A stretch of DNA of 64,000 nt from Lederbergia graminis. GTDB taxonomy: Bacteria; Bacillota; Bacilli; Bacillales; Bacillaceae_C. Below the pieces are notes generated by a model that was not told the origin of the DNA, ran no database searches, and worked only from the letters and a program-made list of their open reading frames with translations. Of the stretch, positions 50,916 through 60,760 are shown in pieces. The position numbers were made by a program, and so were the translations under genes. The stretch covers positions 124,001-188,000 of the forward strand of contig NZ_JBHSMC010000013.1 of assembly GCF_042655485.1 (NCBI RefSeq), written 5' to 3'. Within the stretch, counting starts at the first letter, position 1. Each line of letters starts with the position of its first letter.

Positions 50916-52361
50916 TTACAATTGTGGTTTTTGCTCATGATAGTTTGTAGATTGTTCAAATGCATGAGCAACACGATAGATTGTTTCTTCGTCAAAATGT
51001 TTACCGATAATTTGTAAACCTAATGGAAGTCCATTCGTAAATCCGCATGGAACAGAAATTCCTGGAAGTCCTGCTAAGTTCACAGGGATTGTTAATAAAT
51101 CACGTGCGTACATTGTAACTTGGTCATCTACCATTTCACCAATCTTATAAGCTGGTGTCGGTGTCGTTGGTCCAACAATTACATCATATTTTTCAAAAAT
51201 ATTATCAAAGTCTTGCTTGATCAATGTTCTAGCTTGTTGTGCTTTTTTGTAATAAGCATCATAAAATCCGGAGCTAAGAGCATAAGTACCAAGCATGATA
51301 CGACGTTTTACTTCATCACCGAAACCTTCAGAACGTGTCTTTTTATAAAGTTCCATCAAGTTCTTTGGATTAGGGGTACGGTATCCATAGCGAACACCAT
51401 CAAAGCGCGCAAGGTTTGCAGATGCTTCAGATGAAGCTAACAAATAATAAGTTGCTACACCATATTCTGAATGTGGAAGTGAAACTTCTTCCCATGTTGC
51501 TCCTAATCCTTCGAGTACTTTTAATGCATCCAGAACTGATTGACGTGATGCTTCACTTACACCTTGTCCTAAGTATTCTTTCGGAACGGCAATCTTTAAC
51601 CCTTTAATATCGCCAGTAAGGCTATCTGTATAATTCGGTACATCTTTATTTACCGTAGTTGAATCATGTTGGTCTACACCTGAAATAGATTGTAGAACAA
51701 ATGCATTATCTCTTACATTACGAGTAATTGGCCCAATTTGGTCAAGGGAAGATGCAAAAGCAACTAGACCATAACGGGAAACTCTTCCATATGTAGGTTT
51801 CATTCCTACTACACCACAGAACGCGGCTGGTTGGCGAATAGATCCACCAGTATCAGAACCTAGTGCAAACGGAATTTGTCCAGAAGCAACAGCTGCTGCA
51901 GATCCACCTGATGAACCACCAGGAACAGTATCTAAATTCCATGGATTACGTGTCACTTTGAATGCAGAGTTCTCTGTTGTTGATCCCATCGCAAACTCAT
52001 CCATGTTTAACTTACCAATCGTAATGACGTTTTCAGCATTTAACTTTTCCATTACGGTAGCATCATAGATAGGGTCAAAGTTTTCTAGCATTTTACTTGC
52101 ACATGTTGTGATCAAGTTCTTCGTTACAATATTATCTTTAATCCCAGCTGGAATACCAAAAAGTGGATTATCTCCTACTTTCCCATCCAATGCTTTTGCT
52201 TTATTACGTGCATTTTCTTCGTCAAGTGTAAGGAATGCATTAACTTTTCCATCTACTTCATTAATACGTTTATATGATTCATCCACTAGGTCAGAAACGT
52301 TGATTTCTTTTTTATGTAAAAGTTCATGTAAATCTGTGATGGATTGATCAAATAATGACAT
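50916..52361 (-). CDS. gatA: Asp-tRNA(Asn)/Glu-tRNA(Gln) amidotransferase subunit A
   Basis: The 481-residue amidase subunit that releases ammonia from glutamine. The Ser-cisSer-Lys triad lies in the amidase signature: Lys in GIPAGIKDN, the cis-Ser region in PGGSSGGSAAAV and the nucleophile Ser in SDTGGSIRQPA. It is the middle gene of gatCAB, 14 bp after gatC and 13 bp before gatB, all read from the minus strand. Confidence 0.97.
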   Translation of the reverse strand: MSLFDQSITDLHELLHKKEINVSDLVDESYKRINEVDGKVNAFLTLDEENARNKAKALDGKVGDNPLFGIPAGIKDNIVTKNLITTCASKMLENFDPIYDATVMEKLNAENVITIGKLNMDEFAMGSTTENSAFKVTRNPWNLDTVPGGSSGGSAAAVASGQIPFALGSDTGGSIRQPAAFCGVVGMKPTYGRVSRYGLVAFASSLDQIGPITRNVRDNAFVLQSISGVDQHDSTTVNKDVPNYTDSLTGDIKGLKIAVPKEYLGQGVSEASRQSVLDALKVLEGLGATWEEVSLPHSEYGVATYYLLASSEASANLARFDGVRYGYRTPNPKNLMELYKKTRSEGFGDEVKRRIMLGTYALSSGFYDAYYKKAQQARTLIKQDFDNIFEKYDVIVGPTTPTPAYKIGEMVDDQVTMYARDLLTIPVNLAGLPGISVPCGFTNGLPLGLQIIGKHFDEETIYRVAHAFEQSTNYHEQKPQL

Positions 52362-52375
52362 ATGTATTCTCCCCC

Positions 52376-52666
52376 CTATTCCAATATAGATGGCACTTTA
52401 ATTTGGCCGTCTTGTTGTTCTGGAACATTTTTCATTACTTCTTCAATTGGTAAACCTTCTTCTGCAATGTCTTCACGCAATACGTTTGTTTGAGCAAATA
52501 CATGTGAAGTTGGTTCAATATTTTCTGTGTTAAGTTCGTCAAGCTTTTCAGCCATTGTGATAATTTTGTCGAGTTGATCTGTGAAAGTTACTGCTTCTTC
52601 ATCGCTCATGTCGAGTCTTGCTAAATGGGCAACGTGTAAAACTTGTTCCTTTGATATTCTAGACAA
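52376..52666 (-). CDS. gatC: Asp-tRNA(Asn)/Glu-tRNA(Gln) amidotransferase subunit C
   Basis: The 96-residue belt subunit that holds GatA and GatB together. HVAHLARLDMSDEEA near the start and TNVLREDIAEEGLP near the end are typical. The reading frame extends upstream, but the TTG at 52666, 7 bp from GGAGGTG, gives the usual length. It heads the gatCAB genes. Confidence 0.95.
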   Translation of the reverse strand: MSRISKEQVLHVAHLARLDMSDEEAVTFTDQLDKIITMAEKLDELNTENIEPTSHVFAQTNVLREDIAEEGLPIEEVMKNVPEQQDGQIKVPSILE

Positions 52667-52737
52667 TATATGACACCTCCAAATTTTTTCGAACACTCAC
52701 AATACTATTGATAATAGCAGAAAAATAGGAATATAAG

Positions 52738-52805
52738 CAAGAGATGGAGTAGCCCTCCATCCCTTGTTCCCGCAGAAGTCTCGAATCTTCGCTACAATCA
52801 ACATA
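52738..52805. repeat. dispersed intergenic repeat, copy D (partial)
   Basis: CCTTGTTCCCGCAGAAGTC and CGCTACAATCAACAT match the right-hand end of the dispersed family. The left half is missing. It lies between gatC and camS. Confidence 0.65.
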
Positions 52806-52832
52806 AAAATTTGAAACACTAATAACTTAAAA

Positions 52833-53963
52833 CTAATAAATATGAACGAATGGTTCTTCTTCTTTTCCTGCATTTTTGACAATTAATGCTTCCGGACCAC
52901 TTACGGAAGAGATGTTTACTTCCACTCTAATATATTCTGGGAAGTGGTCCATCACCAGAGAGGTGGCCCATTGCGTAAATGCGATAATTTCTGCTTTTCC
53001 ATACAGCTGAATCGGTATTTCGATTGTAAGTCTTGTAAATTGATCATTTACATAAAAAGCTTGTCCAATGACACCATTGTAATTAGGGAAGAACTTTTCT
53101 ATGTCATCTTTAAATCTTAAAAATTTTGCTTCGTCTTCACGATGATCTTGTTTCGCTTTACTAGATGGGAATAAATAATATTTTTCATCTATCGATTTCC
53201 AATCACCAAGTGAATTTCCTTTACTTGAATGGGCATATGCAAAAAAGTTCCCAGGAATCACAGCATTTTTTGCTTGTTGCTCAAACAAGGCAATAGTAAT
53301 CGGTACATCGCCAACGCCTTCCATAGCTCGTAGCCTTTTGAGAATTTCCTCTCCCATTTTTTTACCTTCTGCAGCGAGTTTCTCATGGCTAATTTTTGTT
53401 TCATATGTTGCGCCCCATTGTTCCTTCTGATAGTAATGAACAGAGTTTAAGGCTAGTCCAATGACAATTCCGCCTAATTTCACAGTTTTATCATTTTTAA
53501 CTAAATAATTATGTTCCAATATATGTGCTAAATAAATAGGATTTTTTTCATTCTGCTCTTCAATTGAGCCTTTCTCATCATTATATGGATTTAAACCCAC
53601 ACTATCATTTGGACTCGATTTTCTTTTTAACCAACTACTAACGGTCTCTTTATCTAGCTTCTGGCCTTCTTGAAACACATATTTATCAGTAGAGAAATGC
53701 TCCTTCGCTACACGCATTAAACCTGTTTCAAATTCTTTAATATCATAACTGGAACGCAGGTTGGAGACGACCATTCCTCTAGTTTGACTAGGTTCAAACG
53801 GAATAATGGAGCGATAATAAGATTCATCTATTTGATAATTTGGGATAATAGATGTTTCTTGTTGTTCATCGTCTTCCTGGACAACTTCATCATTTTTTTC
53901 CAAAGTAGGCATACACCCACTTAAGAGAGTCGCTACTAAAATGAGCGATAACCATTTTTTCAT
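52833..53963 (-). CDS. camS: CamS family sex-pheromone lipoprotein
   Basis: A 376-residue lipoprotein with signal LSLILVATLLSGC (lipobox Cys about residue 17) and a long conserved CamS domain. In enterococci the signal peptide of the relative is processed to pheromone cAM373; the mature protein has no known role, and this is the YerH locus of B. subtilis. The gene is in its usual place between ligA and gatC. The ATG at 53963, 8 bp from AAGGTGG, is preferred to the GTG four codons upstream. Confidence 0.93.
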   Translation of the reverse strand: MKKWLSLILVATLLSGCMPTLEKNDEVVQEDDEQQETSIIPNYQIDESYYRSIIPFEPSQTRGMVVSNLRSSYDIKEFETGLMRVAKEHFSTDKYVFQEGQKLDKETVSSWLKRKSSPNDSVGLNPYNDEKGSIEEQNEKNPIYLAHILEHNYLVKNDKTVKLGGIVIGLALNSVHYYQKEQWGATYETKISHEKLAAEGKKMGEEILKRLRAMEGVGDVPITIALFEQQAKNAVIPGNFFAYAHSSKGNSLGDWKSIDEKYYLFPSSKAKQDHREDEAKFLRFKDDIEKFFPNYNGVIGQAFYVNDQFTRLTIEIPIQLYGKAEIIAFTQWATSLVMDHFPEYIRVEVNISSVSGPEALIVKNAGKEEEPFVHIY

Positions 53964-54020
53964 ACCGTTTTCCACCTTTTAAGAAGAATTCCATTTTCTC
54001 AGTATGAGGTTTGGAATGTA

Positions 54021-56027
54021 TTAATCAGCCAGTTCTTCGACTAGTCTGTTTTCATCCCAAATTTCTATACCAAGTTGCTCTGCTTTTGTAAGTTTAGAAC
54101 CAGCATCTTCACCTGCGATTACCAAATCTGTCTTCTTACTTACACTACCGCTTACTTTTCCGCCTAGTAATTCAATCTTTTCCTTAGCTTCATTCCGAGT
54201 TAATTGTTCTAATTTCCCCGTTAAGACAATTGTTTTACCATTGAAGAAAGAATCAACATTTTCTATTTGATTACGCTTTGGTCCAAGGTACTCCATATTA
54301 ACTCCAGCTGTTTTTAACTTATCAATTAACGCTTGGAGATCTTCACTGTCAAAAAACGTGACAATTGCATCCGCCATTTTATCGCCAATTTCTTCGATAG
54401 CAACTAATTCCTCTTTCGTTGCAGCTTTCAGTTTATCCATTGTCTCAAAGTGCTCAGCAAGGGTTTTCGCTGCTTTTGCCCCGACATGTCGAATTCCTAG
54501 ACCAAAAAGGAGTTTTTCCAAAGAATTTTGTTTGGAAGCTACAATCGATTCAAGTAAATTAGAGACTGATTTCTCTCCCATTCTTTCTAAGTTTAACAAT
54601 TGTTCTTTCGTTAAGAAATATAAATCTGCTGGATCTCTAATAAGCTCAGCTGCAAATAGTTGTGAGATGACTTTTTCGCCTATACCTTCAATATTCATCG
54701 CTGTTCTGGATACAAAGTGGATGAGACCTTCCCGAATTTGCGCAGGGCATGTTGGATTTATACAACGCAATGCTACTTCGCCCTCGATACGAACTAACTC
54801 ACTCTCACATTCCGGACAATGAGTAGGCATTTGGAAAGCAACTTCATCGCCAGTACGTCGTTCTACGAGTACGTTCACTACTTCCGGAATGATATCACCG
54901 GCTTTTTTCACAATGACAAAGTCACCGAGCATAATATCTTTTTCTCGTATTAAATCCTCATTATGGAGTGATGCTCTTTGCACAGTGGTACCTGCAACTT
55001 GTACTGGCTCTAATATAGCCGTTGGAGTAACTACACCCGTTCTTCCAACACTAAGTTCAATATCTATTAGCTTTGTTGCTACTTCTTCAGCTGGAAATTT
55101 ATAAGCAATTGCCCAGCGTGGTGATTTTGCCGTGCTACCTAATTCTTCTTGCTGTGCATAGGAATCTACTTTTATCACAATTCCATCAATGTCGTAATCA
55201 AGTTGACTCCGTTTCTCTGTCCACTCTTCAATGTATTCGAGTACATCCTCTATGCTCTTACAAACACGACGCTCTTTATTAACTTTTAGTCCCAGCGTTT
55301 CTAACAACTCTAACCCTGAACTATGAGTCGTAACACCAGTAGTACCTACATCACCGATACCGTACAAAAACACATCCAAATTACGAGATGCTGCTATCCT
55401 TGGATCTAGCTGGCGCAGTGATCCAGCAGCAGCATTTCTTGGATTTGCAAATAATACCTCGCCACTTTCTGCTCTTTCTTTATTTAAAGCTTCAAATGAC
55501 TTTTTAGGCATGAATGCTTCCCCTCGAACTTCAAGAGTATATGGTTCTTTTAGTTTAAGGGGAATCGACCTAATTGTTCTTAGATTTGCTGTAATATCCT
55601 CTCCTACTGTTCCGTCTCCACGAGTAGAGCCTTGGCTAAATATGCCGTCTACATAGCGTAAAGACACTGCAAGTCCATCGATTTTCAATTCACACATATA
55701 GGAATAATTATCGCCTATTGCTTGTTGAATTCTTCGATCAAAATCACGTAAGTCTTCTTCAGAGAAGGCATTTGCGAGACTCATCATTTGTGTTTGATGA
55801 CGAACTTTTTGGAATGTAGGGAGTGGTTCAGCTCCTATTCTTTGCGTTGGAGAAGTAGGTGTCACCCATTCAGGATGTTGCTTTTCTATTTCAATTAGTT
55901 CGTTTAATAGTTTGTCATATTCTGCATCTGGTACGGATGGATTATCTAACACATAATACTCATAATTATATTTATTTAATAATTCGTGTAACTGTTGTAC
56001 TCGTTTTTCTAGTGATTTTTCATCCAT
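54021..56027 (-). CDS. ligA: NAD-dependent DNA ligase
   Basis: A 668-residue ligase that seals nicks in DNA. The order is: adenylation domain with the active Lys in CELKIDGLAVSLR, OB fold, four-Cys zinc finger (CPECESELVR ... CINPTCPAQI), helix-hairpin-helix and a C-terminal BRCT (about 590-665). The ATG at 56027 behind GAGGTG is preferred to the ATG in pcrA. Together with pcrA and pcrB it forms the replication-linked core of this region. Confidence 0.97.
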   Translation of the reverse strand: MDEKSLEKRVQQLHELLNKYNYEYYVLDNPSVPDAEYDKLLNELIEIEKQHPEWVTPTSPTQRIGAEPLPTFQKVRHQTQMMSLANAFSEEDLRDFDRRIQQAIGDNYSYMCELKIDGLAVSLRYVDGIFSQGSTRGDGTVGEDITANLRTIRSIPLKLKEPYTLEVRGEAFMPKKSFEALNKERAESGEVLFANPRNAAAGSLRQLDPRIAASRNLDVFLYGIGDVGTTGVTTHSSGLELLETLGLKVNKERRVCKSIEDVLEYIEEWTEKRSQLDYDIDGIVIKVDSYAQQEELGSTAKSPRWAIAYKFPAEEVATKLIDIELSVGRTGVVTPTAILEPVQVAGTTVQRASLHNEDLIREKDIMLGDFVIVKKAGDIIPEVVNVLVERRTGDEVAFQMPTHCPECESELVRIEGEVALRCINPTCPAQIREGLIHFVSRTAMNIEGIGEKVISQLFAAELIRDPADLYFLTKEQLLNLERMGEKSVSNLLESIVASKQNSLEKLLFGLGIRHVGAKAAKTLAEHFETMDKLKAATKEELVAIEEIGDKMADAIVTFFDSEDLQALIDKLKTAGVNMEYLGPKRNQIENVDSFFNGKTIVLTGKLEQLTRNEAKEKIELLGGKVSGSVSKKTDLVIAGEDAGSKLTKAEQLGIEIWDENRLVEELAD

Positions 56028-56046
56028 ATGAGCACCTCTTTCCTTA

Positions 56047-58260
56047 TTAAACCTTTGTAATTGGAGCAAATTGTGCTAATAGGCGTTTTATGCCTGTTGG
56101 GCTAGGGAAGGCAATATCGAGTTCTATACTATCACTCGTTCCTTTCACACTAACAACTGTTCCAATACCCCATTTCTTATGTTCCGCTTTATCGCCAACT
56201 TTCCAGCCGATGTCTGCTGCACCATTAGAAGCTGGACGTGAAACAGGTTTCTGTCTAAGACCGCCACTTGTCATAGTCGATCTCACAGTGTTCGCTCTAT
56301 TTGCTTTTTGCATTTCATTTATGTTTTCGATTAATTCTTCAGGAATTTCTGCAATAAAACGCGATACAGGATTCATATTTGTTCTACCAAATAATGTCCT
56401 CATCTGAGCATTCGTCAAATACAGTTGTTGTTCTGCTCGAGTAATTCCTACGTAAGCTAACCTACGCTCTTCTTCCATTTCTTCCTCTTCCATTAAGGAA
56501 CGGCTATGTGGGAAAACTCCTTCTTCCATTCCAATTAAAAAGACTACTGGAAATTCTAGACCTTTTGCAGAGTGCAGAGTCATTAGAGTAATCGCATCAC
56601 CAGGAGTACCATCTTCATCTAATTTATCAATATCTGCAACTAATGCTAAGTCTGTTAGAAAAGCAATTAAACTTTTATCCTCACTACCATCTTCAAAGCT
56701 CTTTGTTACAGATAAAAACTCATCAATATTCTCGAGTCGACTCTCAGCTTCTAGTGATTTCTCTGCAATTAACATATCTCGATAACCAGATTTCTCAATT
56801 ACTTCCTCTACAAGCTCTGTTACAGACAGATACTCTTGCATTTGTGTGTAATTACGGATGAGGCCGTAGAATTCTGCTGCTGCATTTGCAATTCTCCCTG
56901 ATAAGCCAATAAAATCAATCTCACTTAGCGCTTGATAAAGCGATAAATCATTTGCTTGTGCATAATTAGCAATTTTATCGAATGAAGTTGCGCCTATTCC
57001 TCGTTTCGGAACATTAATAACCCGTTGTAAACTAATATCGTCATCCGGATTCGCTATTAGACGTAAATATGCAAGCAAGTCTTTAATCTCTTTACGATCA
57101 TAGAACTTTGTTCCGCCCACGATATTGTACTCGATATTCGATTTAAGTAATACTTCCTCCATTACACGGGACTGTGCATTTGTTCGATAAAGAATGGCAA
57201 TATCAGACAGTTTATGATCTCCCTTAGCAGTGATCTCTTTTATTTTCCCAGCGACAAATTGCGCTTCAGACTGTTCACCGTCAGCACGGTAATACATAAT
57301 TTTTGGTCCATCTTGATTATCAGTCCAAAGGTTTTTCGGCTTACGATTAAAGTTATTTTTAATTACTTCGTTTGCAGCTTCCAAAATCCGCTTCGTCGAA
57401 CGATAATTTTGTTCTAGTAAAATCACTTTTGCATTTGGATAGTCTTTTTCAAAAGAAAGGATATTCGTAATATCCGCTCCACGCCAACGATAAATAGATT
57501 GGTCGGAATCACCGACAACACATAGGTTTCGTAAACGCGCTGCTAGTAATTTTACTAAAGTGTATTGCGCTCTGTTCGTATCTTGATACTCGTCAACATG
57601 TATATATTGAAACTTACGTTGATAAAATTCCAACACATCTGGAACACGATGAAATAATTGGATTGTCACCATAATTAAATCATCGAAATCGAGCGAACTA
57701 TTTCTTCTCAACCTACGTTGATACTCTTTATATACATCGCTAATTGTTTGAGCATAAAATCCTGCTGCTGTTTTTTCATATTCTTCCGGTGTAACTAATT
57801 CGTTTTTTGCACTACTAATCGAATTTAATATAGCGCGTGGTTCAAACTTTTTCGGATCAATGTTACGGTCTTTTAAAATATTTTTGATAACAGACAACTG
57901 ATCTGCAGAATCGAGAATCGTAAAATTACGATTATAGCCTAGTCGATCAATATCTCGTCTTAATATTCGTACACACATGGAGTGAAATGTGGATATCCAT
58001 ACTTCTTCCGCTGCTCCCCCCATGATTTTCCCAATCCGTTCTTTCATTTCGCGAGCAGCTTTATTTGTAAACGTAATCGCTAAAATATTGTAAGGGTTTA
58101 TTCCCTTCTCCACCATTAAATAGGCGACTCGATGCGTTAATACTCGAGTCTTTCCACTTCCCGCACCAGCCATAATTAATAATGGACCATCTGTTGTCTT
58201 GACAGCCTCTTTCTGCTCGGGGTTTAATCCCTCAAGCAGACGATTTGATAAAAATTGCAT
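56047..58260 (-). CDS. pcrA: DNA helicase PcrA (UvrD family)
   Basis: A 737-residue superfamily 1 3'-5' helicase needed for replication and repair. Walker A is GAGSGKTRVL, the Walker B-like VDEYQDTN follows, and GDSDQSIYRWRGAD, EQNYRS and a terminal VGDKAEHKKWGIGTVV (the Tudor-like RNA polymerase contact) complete the set. It precedes ligA and follows pcrB in the usual order. The ATG follows an AGGTGG site. Confidence 0.97.
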   Translation of the reverse strand: MQFLSNRLLEGLNPEQKEAVKTTDGPLLIMAGAGSGKTRVLTHRVAYLMVEKGINPYNILAITFTNKAAREMKERIGKIMGGAAEEVWISTFHSMCVRILRRDIDRLGYNRNFTILDSADQLSVIKNILKDRNIDPKKFEPRAILNSISSAKNELVTPEEYEKTAAGFYAQTISDVYKEYQRRLRRNSSLDFDDLIMVTIQLFHRVPDVLEFYQRKFQYIHVDEYQDTNRAQYTLVKLLAARLRNLCVVGDSDQSIYRWRGADITNILSFEKDYPNAKVILLEQNYRSTKRILEAANEVIKNNFNRKPKNLWTDNQDGPKIMYYRADGEQSEAQFVAGKIKEITAKGDHKLSDIAILYRTNAQSRVMEEVLLKSNIEYNIVGGTKFYDRKEIKDLLAYLRLIANPDDDISLQRVINVPKRGIGATSFDKIANYAQANDLSLYQALSEIDFIGLSGRIANAAAEFYGLIRNYTQMQEYLSVTELVEEVIEKSGYRDMLIAEKSLEAESRLENIDEFLSVTKSFEDGSEDKSLIAFLTDLALVADIDKLDEDGTPGDAITLMTLHSAKGLEFPVVFLIGMEEGVFPHSRSLMEEEEMEEERRLAYVGITRAEQQLYLTNAQMRTLFGRTNMNPVSRFIAEIPEELIENINEMQKANRANTVRSTMTSGGLRQKPVSRPASNGAADIGWKVGDKAEHKKWGIGTVVSVKGTSDSIELDIAFPSPTGIKRLLAQFAPITKV

Positions 58261-58321
58261 TTTCTACTCACACCACCTAGTAAGAACATTTGTTCTATTG
58301 TACATTATAATTATTTCGCTG

Positions 58322-59005
58322 TCACTTGAATATGTTAACTGTTTTTAACGCTTCTTGGAAATCTTCGTATAGAGCATTTCCTACAATAATAACATCTGCA
58401 TGTTCGCTCATCTCTTTTGCTTGATCGACATTGCTTATACCGCCACCGTAAAATAACGTTGTGTTGGAAAGCGTGTTTTTCACTTTACCGACAAGCTGTG
58501 GATTTCCGTATGTGCCACTATATTCCATATAGAAAATTGGCATCTTAAACATTTTTTCCGCCATAAGTGCATAAGCAATGACATCATCATCATCCAAATT
58601 AGTATTAGCATTTGTTCGCTCTGCTACTTTGCAATGTTCATTTAATATACAATAACCTTCTATGATAATTTCATTCCAATCCATAATCTCTCCATAAGCT
58701 TTTACCGCTTGATGATGAAGTCCAGAATGATATTTTAAATCACGACTATTTAGTACGGAGGGAATGAAGTATAAATCAAATCCAGGTGTAATAGATTCCA
58801 GATTGCTCACTTCTAATACGCATGGAACTGTATATCTTCTAATTCTAGACATTAAGTTAAGAACTTTATCAAGTGTAACATTGTCTGTTCCACCGACAAT
58901 AATAGCGTCCGTCCCTGATTCACAAATTTGTTCAAGCTCTGTGTCAGATATGTCCTTATCCGGATCAAGTTTAAATGCATGACGCCATTCTTTTATATCG
59001 TACAT
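58322..59005 (-). CDS. pcrB: heptaprenylglyceryl phosphate synthase
   Basis: A 227-residue TIM-barrel prenyltransferase that joins heptaprenyl diphosphate to glycerol 1-phosphate. It starts MYDIKEWRHAFKLDPDKDIS; the phosphate-binding segments YMEYSGTYGNP and YGGGISNVDQA are present, and IIVGNALYEDF ends the barrel. An upstream extension is dropped because the ATG at 59005 follows GGAGG/GGGAG and gives the standard length. It sits just before pcrA. Confidence 0.95.
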   Translation of the reverse strand: MYDIKEWRHAFKLDPDKDISDTELEQICESGTDAIIVGGTDNVTLDKVLNLMSRIRRYTVPCVLEVSNLESITPGFDLYFIPSVLNSRDLKYHSGLHHQAVKAYGEIMDWNEIIIEGYCILNEHCKVAERTNANTNLDDDDVIAYALMAEKMFKMPIFYMEYSGTYGNPQLVGKVKNTLSNTTLFYGGGISNVDQAKEMSEHADVIIVGNALYEDFQEALKTVNIFK

Positions 59006-59097
59006 AAATCTCCCAATCCTCCAATCCTTATACCAAATTATATTATAACATTTTGGGCCATACACTCCGAGTGAAATAGAAGAAAAGTTATTTTCAT

Positions 59098-59240
59098 GTT
59101 GACGATTGATTTACGCTACAGGTGGATTGCTTTCCGCAGGCATGGAAAAGCGTTAGGCTCCTGTCTATCTCATGCTACTAACGGCTACCGCACATTCCGC
59201 AGGAGTCTCGCCACCTTCCGCTCCAATCAACCTTGAAAAA
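59098..59240. repeat. dispersed intergenic repeat, copy E
   Basis: It starts GTTGACGATTGATTTACGC and ends CCTTCCGCTCCAATCAACC, giving inverted ends. The centre contains TTTCCGCAGG and TTCCGCAGGAGTCTCGCC. With the neighbouring terminator it fills the pcrB-yerC gap of about 325 bp. Confidence 0.75.
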
Positions 59241-59276
59241 AACATATGGTTATACTTTTATGTATTTAAAAAAGTA

Positions 59277-59326
59277 AAACCTAGTATGAATCTTCACCAT
59301 TTAGGTGTTGAATTCATACTAGGTTC
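59277..59326 (-). terminator. terminator of yerC
   Basis: AACCTAGTATGAAT and ATTCATACTAGGTT form a long stem, with an inner CACC/GGTG pairing, followed on the minus strand by TTTTACTTTTTT. Confidence 0.82.
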
Positions 59327-59330
59327 ATCA

Positions 59331-59624
59331 TCATTTTTCTTTAATTCTATCTAGCACCATTTCGTACGTATCGTTACCAAAATTGAGGCAACGTTTTACG
59401 CGAGAAATGGTTGCTGTACTTGCACCAGTTTCTGTCTCGATTTTATGATATGTTTTCCCTTCTTTTAACATCCTTGCAACTTCTAATCGTTGAGATAACG
59501 ACTGGATTTCATTAATCGTACAAAGATCATCAAAGAAACGGTAACATTCTTCGATATCCTTCAAAGACAAAATTGCTGCAAATAACTGATCAAGCTCTCT
59601 ACCTCTTAGTTTCTCAATTTGCAT
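59331..59624 (-). CDS. yerC: YerC/YecD family TrpR-like protein
   Basis: A 97-residue helical protein. It shares the TrpR-type HTH: LSQRLEVARMLKEGKTYHKIETETGAS leads into the recognition helix TATISRVKRCLNFG. Members lack the tryptophan-binding residues of TrpR, and their target is not known. It is between yerB and pcrB as in B. subtilis. The ATG at 59624, 8 bp from AAAGGAG, is preferred to the one seven codons upstream. Confidence 0.92.
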   Translation of the reverse strand: MQIEKLRGRELDQLFAAILSLKDIEECYRFFDDLCTINEIQSLSQRLEVARMLKEGKTYHKIETETGASTATISRVKRCLNFGNDTYEMVLDRIKEK

Positions 59625-59654
59625 ATCTATATCTCCTTTATTCAAACAAAGCTA

Positions 59655-60716
59655 TCATTGATACGAAACGATATTCATATCTGGAACGACATTGAACCAA
59701 GTCTTTCCTGGTACTAGTTTTGCAGGTTGACCACCTTCATAAGGAACGAGACGTCCACTTTCATTCTTCCACTCTACTTCCTTGACCTTACCTTTTTGGA
59801 ATAGCAGCGCTTTACCACCAGAAGATAAATCTATATCTCGTCTACCTTTAGAGTCAATAATTCGATGTGTCGTTTCTACTACGATTATATTATCAATTAA
59901 TACAGGTATATTGGAATCTAGTTCTGCTGTTTTTACACCACCAGAGTAACGCTCATACTTTCCTGTTTGAGCATTAAACTTATACTCTGCGTTTAATTGA
60001 TTATTATTAGAGCTATACTTGATTGTCAATTCTGCACCGTTTTCCCCTGTGAGGTTTGCTACATCATCCTCTGAAAGAAACGCCATTGGTTTTGGAGCAC
60101 CAGATAAACTAAATCCTTCATCATTAGCCCCTTTTTCTATGTTTTGGAACGTTATATAAGAATTATGTGGGGCATTTCGGAATGAAGCTCGTTTGAATAA
60201 GCTGCCATCATAGCGTATCCCATTTAAATGATCATACTTACCTGAATTCAACATTTTTTTTGCTTCCGGACTATATCCATGGGCAATATATACACTATCA
60301 TAGCCTTGAGAGATATCAATAAAATAGTCACGAGCACTACGAATCGGTCCGATATTCTCTGGAAGATCACTTTGATAAATCGCTAAAAACCTAGTAATTG
60401 AACCTTCTGCAAGAATTTCATATACAACGTCGGCTTTGGACAAGCCCGTTTGTGGTCGTGCTGGTGGCTGATTACTGATCATTGCAGCGACTGCTCTTTG
60501 TGTCGATTCATCCTGCATACCAATACCTGTTAGCGGAAATTGATATGGATCTGTTTCTACTATTTCCTCATCTTTCCCATCCTCGTTATCTTTCTCCTCT
60601 GGAACAGGATTCTGGTTAGATCCATTGTCTTTTTCGCCTTCATCAGAAGCATTACATGCAGTCAAAACGAACAATAGTAACAAAATGAACATGAGCGGTA
60701 TCTTCTTTTTCAACAA
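59655..60716 (-). CDS. yerB: DUF3048 lipoprotein YerB
   Basis: A 353-residue lipoprotein with signal IPLMFILLLLFVLTAC (lipobox Cys about 21), then an acidic low-complexity linker and a DUF3048 domain (PLTGIGMQDESTQRAVAAMI, GPIRSARDYFIDISQGYDSVYIAHG, NAPHNSYITF). DUF3048 is an envelope-exposed domain of unknown role. The start is a TTG (tandem TTG codons) behind GGGGATGG. It lies between yerA and yerC. Confidence 0.9.
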   Translation of the reverse strand: MLKKKIPLMFILLLLFVLTACNASDEGEKDNGSNQNPVPEEKDNEDGKDEEIVETDPYQFPLTGIGMQDESTQRAVAAMISNQPPARPQTGLSKADVVYEILAEGSITRFLAIYQSDLPENIGPIRSARDYFIDISQGYDSVYIAHGYSPEAKKMLNSGKYDHLNGIRYDGSLFKRASFRNAPHNSYITFQNIEKGANDEGFSLSGAPKPMAFLSEDDVANLTGENGAELTIKYSSNNNQLNAEYKFNAQTGKYERYSGGVKTAELDSNIPVLIDNIIVVETTHRIIDSKGRRDIDLSSGGKALLFQKGKVKEVEWKNESGRLVPYEGGQPAKLVPGKTWFNVVPDMNIVSYQ

Positions 60717-60760
60717 ATTACCATCCCCTAGACTATTCTTTAGAGTACCACTCTATCATT

